A stretch of 12,969 bases of DNA from JBFFSQ01 sp041572275 (GTDB taxonomy: Bacteria; Pseudomonadota; Gammaproteobacteria; SZUA-229): NCBI GenBank assembly GCA_041572275.1, contig JBFFSQ010000075.1, forward strand, positions 1 to 12,969. Reading direction: 5' to 3'. Numbering within the stretch: position 1 is the stretch's first letter; each line of letters opens with the position of its first letter. Below, piece by piece: positions 1-5,957 of the stretch. Under the pieces are notes generated by a model that worked only from the letters and a program-made list of their open reading frames with translations, was not told the DNA's origin and did no database searches. The position numbers were made by a program, and so were the translations under genes.

Positions 1-396
1 TAATTCATCAGCAAGTGCTATGAAGTTGTTTTTAGAATTAATAAATTCAACGGTTTCCAGCCATTGTTGATCACCCCAGAAAGTACATTCGTTGGGACCA
101 AAATAAAATACCGAAGGCTGGTAGCCAATATGGGCGCCGAGATGATTCAAGTCTAAATCCCAAATGACATGATTACTGTGTCTCAGGCCGATTTTTTGAT
201 AGTGAGCAGTGATGTCATTCCAATAAGGTTTGAGTTCAGGATGTAATTGAATAATGTCCCAGGGTTCGGAAAGACCAAGCGCACGACCAGAATATAAATC
301 GTTGCCGATAACGCCATCGGCAGTACAATTCATGATGTCGAGGTTAATGATATATTTACCAGACTGTAAATATCCATGATCCAGTGCAACTGACAT
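1..396 (-). CDS. Partial gene, uncertain function; possibly ATP-grasp-related
   Basis: An open frame runs leftward from an ATG at 396 with no stop down to base 1, giving 132 N-terminal residues; the C-terminus lies outside the window. The start is supported by a strong ribosome binding site, AAGGAG (403-408 on the complement), six bases before the ATG. The protein begins MSVALDHGYLQSGKYIINLD and includes IWDLDLNHLGAHIGY and VFYFGPNECTFWGDQQW. It has no signal peptide or membrane segment. Near the visible end, residues about 118-132 (VEFINSKNNFIALADEL) resemble the stretch leading into the ATP-grasp fold of many ligases (N-x-K followed by a helix ending in ADEL). I therefore suspect a pre-ATP-grasp plus ATP-grasp enzyme, but this is a weak inference. 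The 204-bp gap from the gene behind it, with its own promoter-like sequence, suggests separate transcription. Confidence 0.75.
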   Translation of the reverse strand, partial: MSVALDHGYLQSGKYIINLDIMNCTADGVIGNDLYSGRALGLSEPWDIIQLHPELKPYWNDITAHYQKIGLRHSNHVIWDLDLNHLGAHIGYQPSVFYFGPNECTFWGDQQWLETVEFINSKNNFIALADEL

Positions 397-451
397 GATT
401 GACTCCTTTATCTCAGCAAGAGATAAATGCATATGTAGTCAGTACATGGGC

Positions 452-467
452 TGCAATTAGCAGGCCA
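452..467 (-). promoter_or_regulatory. Candidate sigma-54 promoter for the partial left-hand gene
   Basis: On the minus strand TGGCCT-GCTAA-TTGCA keeps the GG and GC doublets and the spacing of the sigma-54 consensus TGGCAC-N5-TTGCA, with two changes in the upstream hexamer. Transcription would start near 441, about 45 bases before the ATG at 396. Two imperfect NtrC-like palindromes (GCAC-N7-GAGC at 507-521 and GCTC-N7-GTGC at 549-563, each 7 of 8 core bases) lie about 73 and 115 bp upstream. No single element is strong; the combination is what makes the site plausible. Confidence 0.35.
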
Positions 468-481
468 GAAAAAATCGGCTT

Positions 482-563
482 AAATGAGGGTAAATGCGGC
501 TCTTGCGCACTATGGCAGAGCAAATGAGGGCAGGTGTTTAATAAATGCGCTCATAAACAGTGC
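482..563. repeat. Short direct repeats in the upstream region of the left-hand gene
   Basis: AAATGAGGG occurs at 482-490 and again at 522-530. AAATGCGGCTC (492-502) is echoed by AAATGCGCTC (543-552). The two copies are spaced 40-51 bp and each precedes an NtrC-like palindrome. They could be paired regulator sites or the remains of a small duplication; no protein can be assigned from the sequence. Confidence 0.4.
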
Positions 564-600
564 GGGATTTGGTGTGTCTTTCAAGTAGATAAGTAAAATT

Positions 601-1461
601 TTACAGAGTCGAATGACGATATTGTCTACTGAATGTTTTGAAATGATTGCGTTCTTCATTTGCCATCCAGCAGTTTAGCTCCCATAAATCAGCAGCAGGT
701 GATCGTGTAAATGGTTGCTCTTGCAGGTAACCATCGGGTCCAAATTCGGGTGTCAATGTGGTGGATTTAAAATTACGCTTCATTTTAGAGTTCCAGATAA
801 TTTCCCACCAGTCCTGATGGGCACGTAAGGCATATTTATATTCAGGTGCACGTGGATCAGGTACCTGTGGACCCTGTTCGTAACCAACACGTGCGTGAAT
901 ATGCTGCACATTGTCAGCTATAGCCTGAATGACCTCGAGCTCGGTATCCATCAGGCGCTCACAAACAACACACCAGTGACTGAAATCAACCGTTAAGCGG
1001 ATATCCGGCAGTTGTTCGACAATACGTTGTGTAATCCAGGGATTAAATAAGGATCGACTCCGATGAGTTTCAAAACTGATTGTTATTTCATATTGCTGGG
1101 CCAGTTCCATGGCGCGGTGAAAAAACTCGACACTTTTATTTTCAGGCCAGGCATCACAACCGCCCAGGCAAGTGACGAATAAAGGATTCATCGCCGCACT
1201 ATAGTCTAATTTAGTTTCGAGGGAAAAAAGGTGTTGTAGAAGCGTGGCCTGTCGATCGGGTACATAGGTGCCGGCCGTTGTAATTTCGGCGATAAATTGA
1301 AGATTATAAGCTGACAACAGTTCAGCCATGTTGTGTTGAGCACTGGTTGTTGCGGGTGCAGGACCTTCAATACCTTGCATATTGGCAGCAAGCGCCTGGT
1401 TGATTGCTTCACGTGTAGAGCCATTAAACCCCCACATGGTTTTGAATATTTGTAATTGCAT
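601..1461 (-). CDS. TIM-barrel sugar-phosphate isomerase/epimerase-like protein
   Basis: This 286-residue cytoplasmic protein belongs to the xylose isomerase-like / AP-endonuclease-family-2 TIM-barrel superfamily. The expected acidic and histidine metal ligands appear in order at strand ends: Glu131 in FETHR, Asp159 with His162 in VDFSHW, His187/His189 in HIHAR, and Glu239 in TPEFGPDGY. Length fits the family (about 260-300). The start at 1461 has a modest AAAGG nine bases upstream. The gene is divergent from the guanidine operon and its predicted sigma-54 promoter shares a central enhancer with it, so coordinated nitrogen-regulated expression is likely. The substrate cannot be read from the sequence: relatives include sugar isomerases, epimerases, dehydratases and endonuclease IV. 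No guanidine role is established that I know of. Family assignment is good; function is open. Confidence 0.88.
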   Translation of the reverse strand: MQLQIFKTMWGFNGSTREAINQALAANMQGIEGPAPATTSAQHNMAELLSAYNLQFIAEITTAGTYVPDRQATLLQHLFSLETKLDYSAAMNPLFVTCLGGCDAWPENKSVEFFHRAMELAQQYEITISFETHRSRSLFNPWITQRIVEQLPDIRLTVDFSHWCVVCERLMDTELEVIQAIADNVQHIHARVGYEQGPQVPDPRAPEYKYALRAHQDWWEIIWNSKMKRNFKSTTLTPEFGPDGYLQEQPFTRSPAADLWELNCWMANEERNHFKTFSRQYRHSTL

Positions 1462-1494
1462 ATGTAGAAGCCTTTAAGAACATAGTTCTATCTC

Positions 1495-1510
1495 AGCAAT
1501 TGTCATACCA
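1495..1510 (-). promoter_or_regulatory. Candidate sigma-54 promoter for the TIM-barrel gene
   Basis: On the minus strand TGGTAT-GACAA-TTGCT retains the TGG (-24) and TTGC (-12) blocks at exactly the sigma-54 spacing, with two substitutions in the upstream hexamer. The predicted start near 1484 leaves a 22-base leader before the ATG at 1461. The NtrC-like palindrome at 1580-1596 sits about 104 bp upstream, a normal enhancer distance. It is weaker than the plus-strand promoter but supported by position. Confidence 0.45.
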
Positions 1511-1521
1511 GTCACCAGTTC

Positions 1522-1547
1522 GATAAGAACGTGTGTTTGAACTTATC
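1522..1547. promoter_or_regulatory. Inverted repeat, possible operator
   Basis: GATAAG (1522-1527) and CTTATC (1542-1547) form a perfect inverted repeat with a 14-base spacer. A nested GTTC-N5-GAAC lies at 1518-1530. The repeat is just upstream of the -24 element of the TIM-barrel promoter. It could bind a regulator, but I recognise no known consensus. Confidence 0.3.
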
Positions 1548-1579
1548 TCTGACCTTAAATGGAGCGTGAAGCCTGAATG

Positions 1580-1596
1580 CGCACATTTTGTGTGCG
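1580..1596. promoter_or_regulatory. NtrC-like enhancer site, central between divergent promoters
   Basis: CGCACATTTTGTGTGCG is a 17-bp palindrome whose core GCAC-N7-GTGC matches the core of NtrC binding sites (consensus TGCACC-N5-GGTGCA) at all eight positions. Its centre is about 111 bp upstream of the predicted operon start (about 1699) and about 104 bp from the opposite predicted start (about 1484). One activator dimer pair could therefore serve both. NtrC sites commonly come in pairs; I see no second good copy nearby. Confidence 0.6.
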
Positions 1597-1643
1597 TAAA
1601 GAGAATGCGATTAAATTTAAGCTGAGTATATTTTTTGTAGATA

Positions 1644-1656
1644 TAACAATAACTTA
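1644..1656 (+). promoter_or_regulatory. Possible IHF site
   Basis: TAACAATAACTTA matches the IHF consensus WATCARN4TTR at all defined positions except the third. It lies in an A/T-rich tract between the NtrC-like site and the sigma-54 promoter, where IHF often bends DNA to bring activator and polymerase together. A/T-rich DNA gives such matches by chance, so this is tentative. Confidence 0.3.
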
Positions 1657-1672
1657 ATTGTTTGTTTTTGAA

Positions 1673-1688
1673 TGGCACAGTGATTGCA
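1673..1688 (+). promoter_or_regulatory. Sigma-54 (RpoN) promoter of the guanidine operon
   Basis: TGGCAC-AGTGA-TTGCA matches the sigma-54 consensus TGGCAC-N5-TTGCW at every conserved position with correct spacing. The GC of the -12 element is at 1686-1687, placing the start of transcription near 1699 and giving a leader of about 37 bases before the first gene. Together with the NtrC-like site this predicts induction under nitrogen limitation, which suits a nitrogen-scavenging operon. Confidence 0.75.
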
Positions 1689-1695
1689 AAGATGG

Positions 1696-1723
1696 GTATT
1701 ACTATTTTTGTGTTTAGTAATAC
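1696..1723. promoter_or_regulatory. NikR-type operator overlapping the operon transcription start
   Basis: GTATTACT-N12-AGTAATAC is a perfect 8-bp inverted repeat spanning 28 bp. That equals the overall span of the E. coli NikR operator (GTATGA-N16-TCATAC) and of the GTGTTAC-N14-GTAACAC type reported for a Geobacter NikR. It covers the predicted start site (about 1699), so bound protein would block transcription. The likely ligand is the NikR-like protein encoded at 4663-5124, giving autoregulation. In RNA the same repeat, extended to GG/TC at 1694-1695 and 1724-1725, would form a hairpin ending just before the ribosome binding site GGAG (1726-1729); this is an alternative role. Confidence 0.6.
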
Positions 1724-1735
1724 TCGGAGCTCTCA

Positions 1736-2716
1736 ATGAAAAATCTGTTTAAAAACATTACAAGGGCGCTGGCCGCTGTATTAATGGTCAGTGTTTTTAG
1801 CAATGCAGCAGCTGAGCCTTTAAGAATCGGTTATAGCGACTGGCCAGGATGGGTTGCCTGGGAAGTAGGTATAGAAAAAGGCTGGTTTAAGGAAGCAGGT
1901 GTCGACGTCAAGTTTGAATGGTTTGACTATGTGGCATCTATGGATGCCTTTGCGGCAGGCAAGCTGGATGCAGTGGGGATGACCAACGGCGACACCCTGG
2001 TAACAGGTGCTACTGGTGGTAAAGGCATTATGTTCCTGATGAATGATTACAGTAATGGTAATGACATGATCATTGCGAAACCAGGTATTACTTCAATCAA
2101 GCAGTTAAAAGGCAAAAAGATCGGCGTTGAGGTCGGCTTTGTCAGTCACCTGTTGTTACTTAATGCGCTTGAAAAGAATGGTCTGAAAGAAACAGATGTG
2201 GAACTGGTTAATGTGCCGACAAATGAGACACCTCAGGTGCTGGCATCAGGACAGGTCGATGCAATTGTCGCCTGGCAACCAAGTTCAGGTATTGCATTGA
2301 GTCTTGTTCCTGGTTCTAAAGCAATTTACACCAGTGCTGATGAACCCGGTTTGATCTATGACCTGTATGTTGCTTCACCCCATAGTTATGCCAAGCGTAA
2401 AGATGACTATAAAAAAGTGATGAAGGTGTGGTATCAGATTGTTGATTATATAAATGATCCTAAAACATTTGATGATGCAATTAAGATCATGTCATCTCGT
2501 GTCGGATTGAAGCCTGAGGAATACAAGAACTTTGTGAAAGGAACCAAGATTCTAACTTTGGCTGAATCAAAAGAGTTCTTCAAGAAAGGTAGCGGTTTTA
2601 AATCGATTTATGGTTCTACACAGATTTCTGATGACTTTAATGTAGCTAATAAAGTTTACGATAAACCAGAAAAAGTAGATTCATATATTGATCCTTCTTT
2701 AACACTGGGCATGTAA
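1736..2716 (+). CDS. ABC transporter periplasmic substrate-binding protein (NMT1/SsuA-TauA family)
   Basis: This 326-residue secreted binding protein captures the substrate of the ABC importer encoded by the next two genes. Residues 1-26 form a Sec signal peptide: basic start, hydrophobic core LAAVLMVSVF, and an Ala-X-Ala cleavage site before EPLRIG. The mature part has the NrtA/SsuA/TauA-type pattern, with LRIGYSDWPGWVAWEVGIEK at its start, FAAGKLDAVGM, and LKGKKIGVEVG. Length is normal. It heads the operon behind a sigma-54 promoter, with GGAG six to seven bases before the ATG. Relatives in carboxylase clusters are annotated as urea, nitrate or taurine binders. With the downstream guanidine-II riboswitch, guanidine or a guanidino compound is the more likely cargo, but binding specificity cannot be read from the sequence. 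Confidence 0.9.
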   Translation: MKNLFKNITRALAAVLMVSVFSNAAAEPLRIGYSDWPGWVAWEVGIEKGWFKEAGVDVKFEWFDYVASMDAFAAGKLDAVGMTNGDTLVTGATGGKGIMFLMNDYSNGNDMIIAKPGITSIKQLKGKKIGVEVGFVSHLLLLNALEKNGLKETDVELVNVPTNETPQVLASGQVDAIVAWQPSSGIALSLVPGSKAIYTSADEPGLIYDLYVASPHSYAKRKDDYKKVMKVWYQIVDYINDPKTFDDAIKIMSSRVGLKPEEYKNFVKGTKILTLAESKEFFKKGSGFKSIYGSTQISDDFNVANKVYDKPEKVDSYIDPSLTLGM

Positions 2717-2759
2717 TAGTTAATTTTCAGAGTCAGATAGCAGGAATGACAAGGCGTAT

Positions 2760-3725
2760 ATGATGATTTCCAGTCTTTTTGCAGTGCGAAAGAAACTTGA
2801 TTCAAAGCATCGTATTTATGTTTCGATATTAAGCTTTATCGTGCCTCTGGTGATCTGGAGTCTGATAAGTTATGTGCCATTTTTATGGCATCCAAAAGTT
2901 GAAATATCTGCACCTGGTGATGTTGCGTATTTTAACGAAGGGATGTTGATAGATCGTGAAATTTTCGACAAGGAGGTCGAAATTGCGCGTAGTGAGTCGA
3001 GAATAATACCAGAAGGTAGGCCTGCAAATCCTGTTTACTTGCCTGCACCTCATGAAGTGGCAACCGCTCTATATACTGCATTTACAACCGAGCCAAAACG
3101 CCGCAATGAAAAATGGTTGCATGAAAGTTTGTGGGACAGTATTCAGGTGATCTTCTGGGGTTTTTTTATATCGTCGCTCATAGGTGTGCCCTTAGGTATT
3201 CTTGCGGGAACCTATGATGTGTTTTCTAAACTGTTTGAACCATTTATAGAATTCTTTCGTTATCTACCAGCGCCGGCCTTTGGTGCACTGGCAGTCGCCA
3301 TACTGGGTATTCATGAGGCGCCGAAGATAGCCATAATATTTATTGGTACTTTTTTTCAACAGGTGCTGATTGTCTCCAATACGACACGTAAGTTAGATCC
3401 ATCCTTGCTGGAAGCAGCAATGACGCTAGGTGCGAAGCGGTTGTCGTTATTGTTTCGTGTCGTGATACCGGGAATCATTACGCATCTATATAAAGACCTG
3501 CGCATTTTATTGGGATGGGCATGGACGTATTTGATCGTTGCTGAACTAATTGGTACCAGTTCAGGTATTACCTGGTTTATAACCCAGCAGGCACGCTATA
3601 AGAACTTTGAGAATGTATATGCGGCTATCATTATCATTGGGATTATTGGTTTGAGTACCGACATTGTTCTGGCTATGTTGGGTAAAAAGTTATTCCCCTG
3701 GAAAAAAGGCATGGCGAAAGCCTAG
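2760..3725 (+). CDS. ABC transporter permease, urea-carboxylase-associated type
   Basis: This inner-membrane permease has 321 residues, longer than the roughly 260 of SsuC/TauC-type permeases. After a first membrane segment (about residues 20-43) comes an extra soluble stretch of about 80 residues with many charges (about 45-122). The usual permease core follows, with segments near 125-150, 165-210, 245-270 and 285-310. The cytoplasmic EAA loop that contacts the ATPase is at 218-238 (EAAMTLGAKRLSLLFRVVIPG shortened by one residue reads as the core). The first segment leads into the extra stretch, so it probably faces the periplasm and may touch the binding protein (inference). Ribosome binding site AAGG (2751-2754) lies five bases before the ATG. 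Confidence 0.9.
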   Translation: MMISSLFAVRKKLDSKHRIYVSILSFIVPLVIWSLISYVPFLWHPKVEISAPGDVAYFNEGMLIDREIFDKEVEIARSESRIIPEGRPANPVYLPAPHEVATALYTAFTTEPKRRNEKWLHESLWDSIQVIFWGFFISSLIGVPLGILAGTYDVFSKLFEPFIEFFRYLPAPAFGALAVAILGIHEAPKIAIIFIGTFFQQVLIVSNTTRKLDPSLLEAAMTLGAKRLSLLFRVVIPGIITHLYKDLRILLGWAWTYLIVAELIGTSSGITWFITQQARYKNFENVYAAIIIIGIIGLSTDIVLAMLGKKLFPWKKGMAKA

Positions 3726-3742
3726 GTAAAAGAACTAAGCAT

Positions 3743-4657
3743 ATGAAACATTTAGAGCTACCGAGTTATCTTGAGCAGAGCGAAGATGTTAAAGATCGCT
3801 TTGATCGTATGAAAAAACGACCTGTGGCATTGCAGGTGAAGAATCTGCAAAAAGAGTTCGATTCACCGCAGGGTCAAGTAACGGCTTTAAATGACATTAA
3901 TTTCGAAACTTATAAGCGTGAATTTGTTTGTGTCATTGGGCCATCGGGTTGTGGTAAGTCGACGTTAATCAGAATTCTGGCAGGCCTGGAAACGCCAACA
4001 TCAGGCGAGGTATTACTGGATGGTAAAGCCGTGCATGGACCGGGACCTGATCGTGGCATGGTGTTTCAGGGCTATACCCTGTTTCCCTGGCTTAGTGTCA
4101 AAAAAAATGTCATGTTTGGGCTGGAAATGTCAGGACATGGTAAGGCGGTATCTGAAGAGCAGGCCTTGCAATGGATTGACCTGGTTGGATTGAGTAAATT
4201 TGCCAATGCCTATCCGCATCAATTATCCGGCGGTATGAAGCAACGTGTGGCTATCGCACGAGCACTGGCCAATCAGCCTCGTATATTGTTAATGGATGAG
4301 CCATTTGGTGCGCTGGATGCGCAGACTCGCGCCAAAATGCAAAGTTATCTGCACGAAATCTGGAAAAACATCGACGTTACCATTTTATTCATTACCCATG
4401 ATCTGGATGAGGCAGTGTATCTGGCAGACAGGGTGCTGGTATTAAAGGCTCATCCAGGTGAGGTGCAGGAATTGATTGAGGTTCCCGTACCACAGCCGCG
4501 TTCACCTGAACAACTACTCAGTCCTGAATTCCTGGCTACGAAAAAACGGCTTGAAGATTTGATTCATCCGCCTGAAGTAGATACTGGGCTGAATGGTGAC
4601 CATTTAAACATGGTGCGCATGGTTGATGTGAATGATGAAGTTGAGAGTGTGTTCTAA
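3743..4657 (+). CDS. ABC transporter ATP-binding protein (SsuB/TauB/NrtD type)
   Basis: This 304-residue ATPase powers the importer from the cytoplasmic side. All nucleotide-binding motifs are intact: Walker A GPSGCGKST at 66-74 (Lys72), signature LSGGMKQR at 161-168, Walker B ILLMDEP with Asp185 and Glu186, the D-loop ALD at 190-192, and the switch His219 in ITHD. The best homology starts near residue 29 (ALQVKNLQKEF). The preceding 28 residues are a charged extension not needed for the core fold, and the C-terminal 50-60 residues (from about 245) are a longer tail than SsuB has. It starts 17 bases after the permease stop with a weak ribosome site, so translational coupling is likely. Confidence 0.92.
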   Translation: MKHLELPSYLEQSEDVKDRFDRMKKRPVALQVKNLQKEFDSPQGQVTALNDINFETYKREFVCVIGPSGCGKSTLIRILAGLETPTSGEVLLDGKAVHGPGPDRGMVFQGYTLFPWLSVKKNVMFGLEMSGHGKAVSEEQALQWIDLVGLSKFANAYPHQLSGGMKQRVAIARALANQPRILLMDEPFGALDAQTRAKMQSYLHEIWKNIDVTILFITHDLDEAVYLADRVLVLKAHPGEVQELIEVPVPQPRSPEQLLSPEFLATKKRLEDLIHPPEVDTGLNGDHLNMVRMVDVNDEVESVF

Positions 4658-4662
4658 GTGCG

Positions 4663-5124
4663 ATGAATATAAAGCAGAATGTGAGTCGTATTAGTGTGTC
4701 GCTGCCGGAGAATCTTCTTATGGAGATGGATCAGATGGTAGAGCAACGTGGTTTTGAGAGTCGCTCACAGGCACTGGCGAGTATGATACATCAACAGTTG
4801 ACTGAGCATCGATGTGAGTATGGTAAGGAAATTATGGCCGGAACCATTAATCTGGTATATGAACATTCCACACCGGGATTACAAAAACAGCTGTCAGATA
4901 TACAGCATGAATTTATCGATGAGGTTATCAGTTCATTGCATGTGCATTTGATGGATGCAAAAACAATGGAAGTAATTCTGGTTCAGGGACCTGCGACAAA
5001 ACTTAAAATGATTACTGATAAGCTGGAATCATGTAAAGGTGTGTTGTCAGGAACATTGCAATTGTCTGCAGCATTGTTACCGCCTGTGCATCCTTTACCA
5101 GAGCAGGAATTGCTAGAAGCCTAA
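4663..5124 (+). CDS. NikR-like ribbon-helix-helix transcriptional regulator
   Basis: This 153-residue protein has the NikR architecture. An N-terminal ribbon-helix-helix DNA-binding domain (about 7-47: RISVSLPENLLMEMDQM, RGFESRSQAL) is followed by an ACT-like ligand/tetramer domain (about 60-136: YEHSTPGLQKQLSDIQHEF, SSLHVHLMDAKTMEVILV). Against E. coli NikR from memory, the nickel ligands His76, His87 and His89 correspond to His82, His93 and His95, but the fourth, Cys95, is replaced by Thr101. High-affinity nickel sensing may therefore be altered or lost. The C-terminus is about 17 residues longer than the NikR core and proline-rich. The gene lies directly after the ABC ATPase, as nikR follows nikABCDE in E. 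coli. A NikR-type operator overlaps the operon start, so it probably represses its own operon. Effector unknown. Confidence 0.82.
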   Translation: MNIKQNVSRISVSLPENLLMEMDQMVEQRGFESRSQALASMIHQQLTEHRCEYGKEIMAGTINLVYEHSTPGLQKQLSDIQHEFIDEVISSLHVHLMDAKTMEVILVQGPATKLKMITDKLESCKGVLSGTLQLSAALLPPVHPLPEQELLEA

Positions 5125-5167
5125 ATTAACAAAGGTGTTTGGGCGGCAGAGTCAAAACACATGAAAG

Positions 5168-5183
5168 ATCACGTAATCGTGAT
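5168..5183 (+). other. Small hairpin before the ribosome site of the first DUF1989 gene
   Basis: ATCACG-TAAT-CGTGAT forms a perfect 6-bp stem with a four-base loop, ending four bases before the ribosome binding site GGAG (5188-5191). It could tune translation, stabilise the transcript or be incidental. It does not have the ACGR-capped loop of guanidine-II hairpins. Confidence 0.35.
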
Positions 5184-5198
5184 AATTGGAGATTAAAC

Positions 5199-5957
5199 AT
5201 GACAACGGCGTCATTAATTTCAGAACCAGGCACAGTTCTTTTTGAAGATCGAATTGCGCCAGCCTGTCACTGGTCACTGCGTATGCGCAAAGGCACGGTG
5301 CTCAAGCTGATCGATGAAGACGGCGGAGCTAATGTCGGTATGTTGTTCTACAACCCGGATAACTTGCTTGAACGATATAACGCGCCTGATACTTTAAAAT
5401 GTCAGCACACATTCAAACTCAGCAAAGGTAACTGTCTGTACTCTGATATGGGTCGTATATTCTGTTCGATCATCGAGGACAGCGTCGGTTGGCATGAAAC
5501 TGTTTGTGGTAATACCAATAAGCAGTTGGTGAAGGAGAAGTGGGGCGAGAAGAGCTATCAGGACTACCATAATGAATGGAATCAGAATGGCTATAACAGT
5601 TTTCTGGTTGAATTAGCTAAATATGGTCTGGGCAAGAAAGACATGGCTGCAAATGTTAATTTTTTCAGTGCCGTTGGTGTCGATGATGAAGGCAATATGC
5701 AGTATCTGGAGAATAATAGTAAGGCAGGTGATTCTGTTGAGCTGCGTTTTGAAATGGATACGTTGGTGTTATTGCATACCTGTCCACATCCGTTGAATCC
5801 TGTAGAGGAATATCCACGCAAAGCGATTAAGTATCAGATCATCCAGGGTGAGCCAGTCACCAATGATGATTACTGTATGAATTTTCGGCCAGAGAATGAA
5901 CGCGGTTTTAAGAATAATGAGATATTTCACCTGGGTGGAGGTTGTTGCCATGATTAA
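5199..5957 (+). CDS. DUF1989 protein, urea carboxylase-associated protein 2; carboxyguanidine deiminase subunit
   Basis: This 252-residue cytoplasmic protein belongs to the DUF1989 family, in the group long called urea carboxylase-associated protein 2. Published work reassigned the paired DUF1989 proteins as carboxyguanidine deiminase (CgdA/CgdB), which converts carboxyguanidine to allophanate plus ammonia; I am not certain which letter applies here. Candidate metal or catalytic residues are His99 and Cys103 (WHETVCG) and Cys195 (HTCPHPLNP). The C-terminal NFRPENERGF stretch is typical of this member. I chose the ATG at 5199 because GGAG (5188-5191) sits seven bases upstream and the family homology begins soon after. 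A longer TTG-initiated frame from 5139 lacks support. The last codons overlap the next gene, implying coupled translation of two partner subunits. Confidence 0.88.
   Translation: MTTASLISEPGTVLFEDRIAPACHWSLRMRKGTVLKLIDEDGGANVGMLFYNPDNLLERYNAPDTLKCQHTFKLSKGNCLYSDMGRIFCSIIEDSVGWHETVCGNTNKQLVKEKWGEKSYQDYHNEWNQNGYNSFLVELAKYGLGKKDMAANVNFFSAVGVDDEGNMQYLENNSKAGDSVELRFEMDTLVLLHTCPHPLNPVEEYPRKAIKYQIIQGEPVTNDDYCMNFRPENERGFKNNEIFHLGGGCCHD

Noticed and set aside
1493..1678. A 61-codon minus-strand frame in the divergent control region
   Set aside because: It covers the sigma-54 promoter, the enhancer and the A/T-rich spacer, its composition is not protein-like, and no ribosome site was seen.
1462..1735. 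Guanidine-I (ykkC) or guanidine-III riboswitch upstream of the first gene
   Set aside because: With the predicted start near 1699 the leader is only about 37 bases, and none of the conserved blocks of those classes were seen. The only strong structure is the NikR-like inverted repeat.
5135..5160. A second NikR-type operator, GTGTTT-N14-AAACAC
   Set aside because: Its span is 26 bp rather than 28 and its half-sites lack the TTAC core of the site at 1696-1723; it is also internal to the operon.
5139..5198. A 20-codon N-terminal extension of the first DUF1989 gene, starting at TTG
   Set aside because: No ribosome site supports it, while the ATG at 5199 has GGAG seven bases upstream and family homology begins after it. 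The added residues span an intergenic hairpin.
5896..5949. An 18-codon extension of the second DUF1989 gene
   Set aside because: It would overlap the preceding gene by 62 bases, whereas the ATG at 5950 has GGAGG eight bases upstream and gives the family's usual length.
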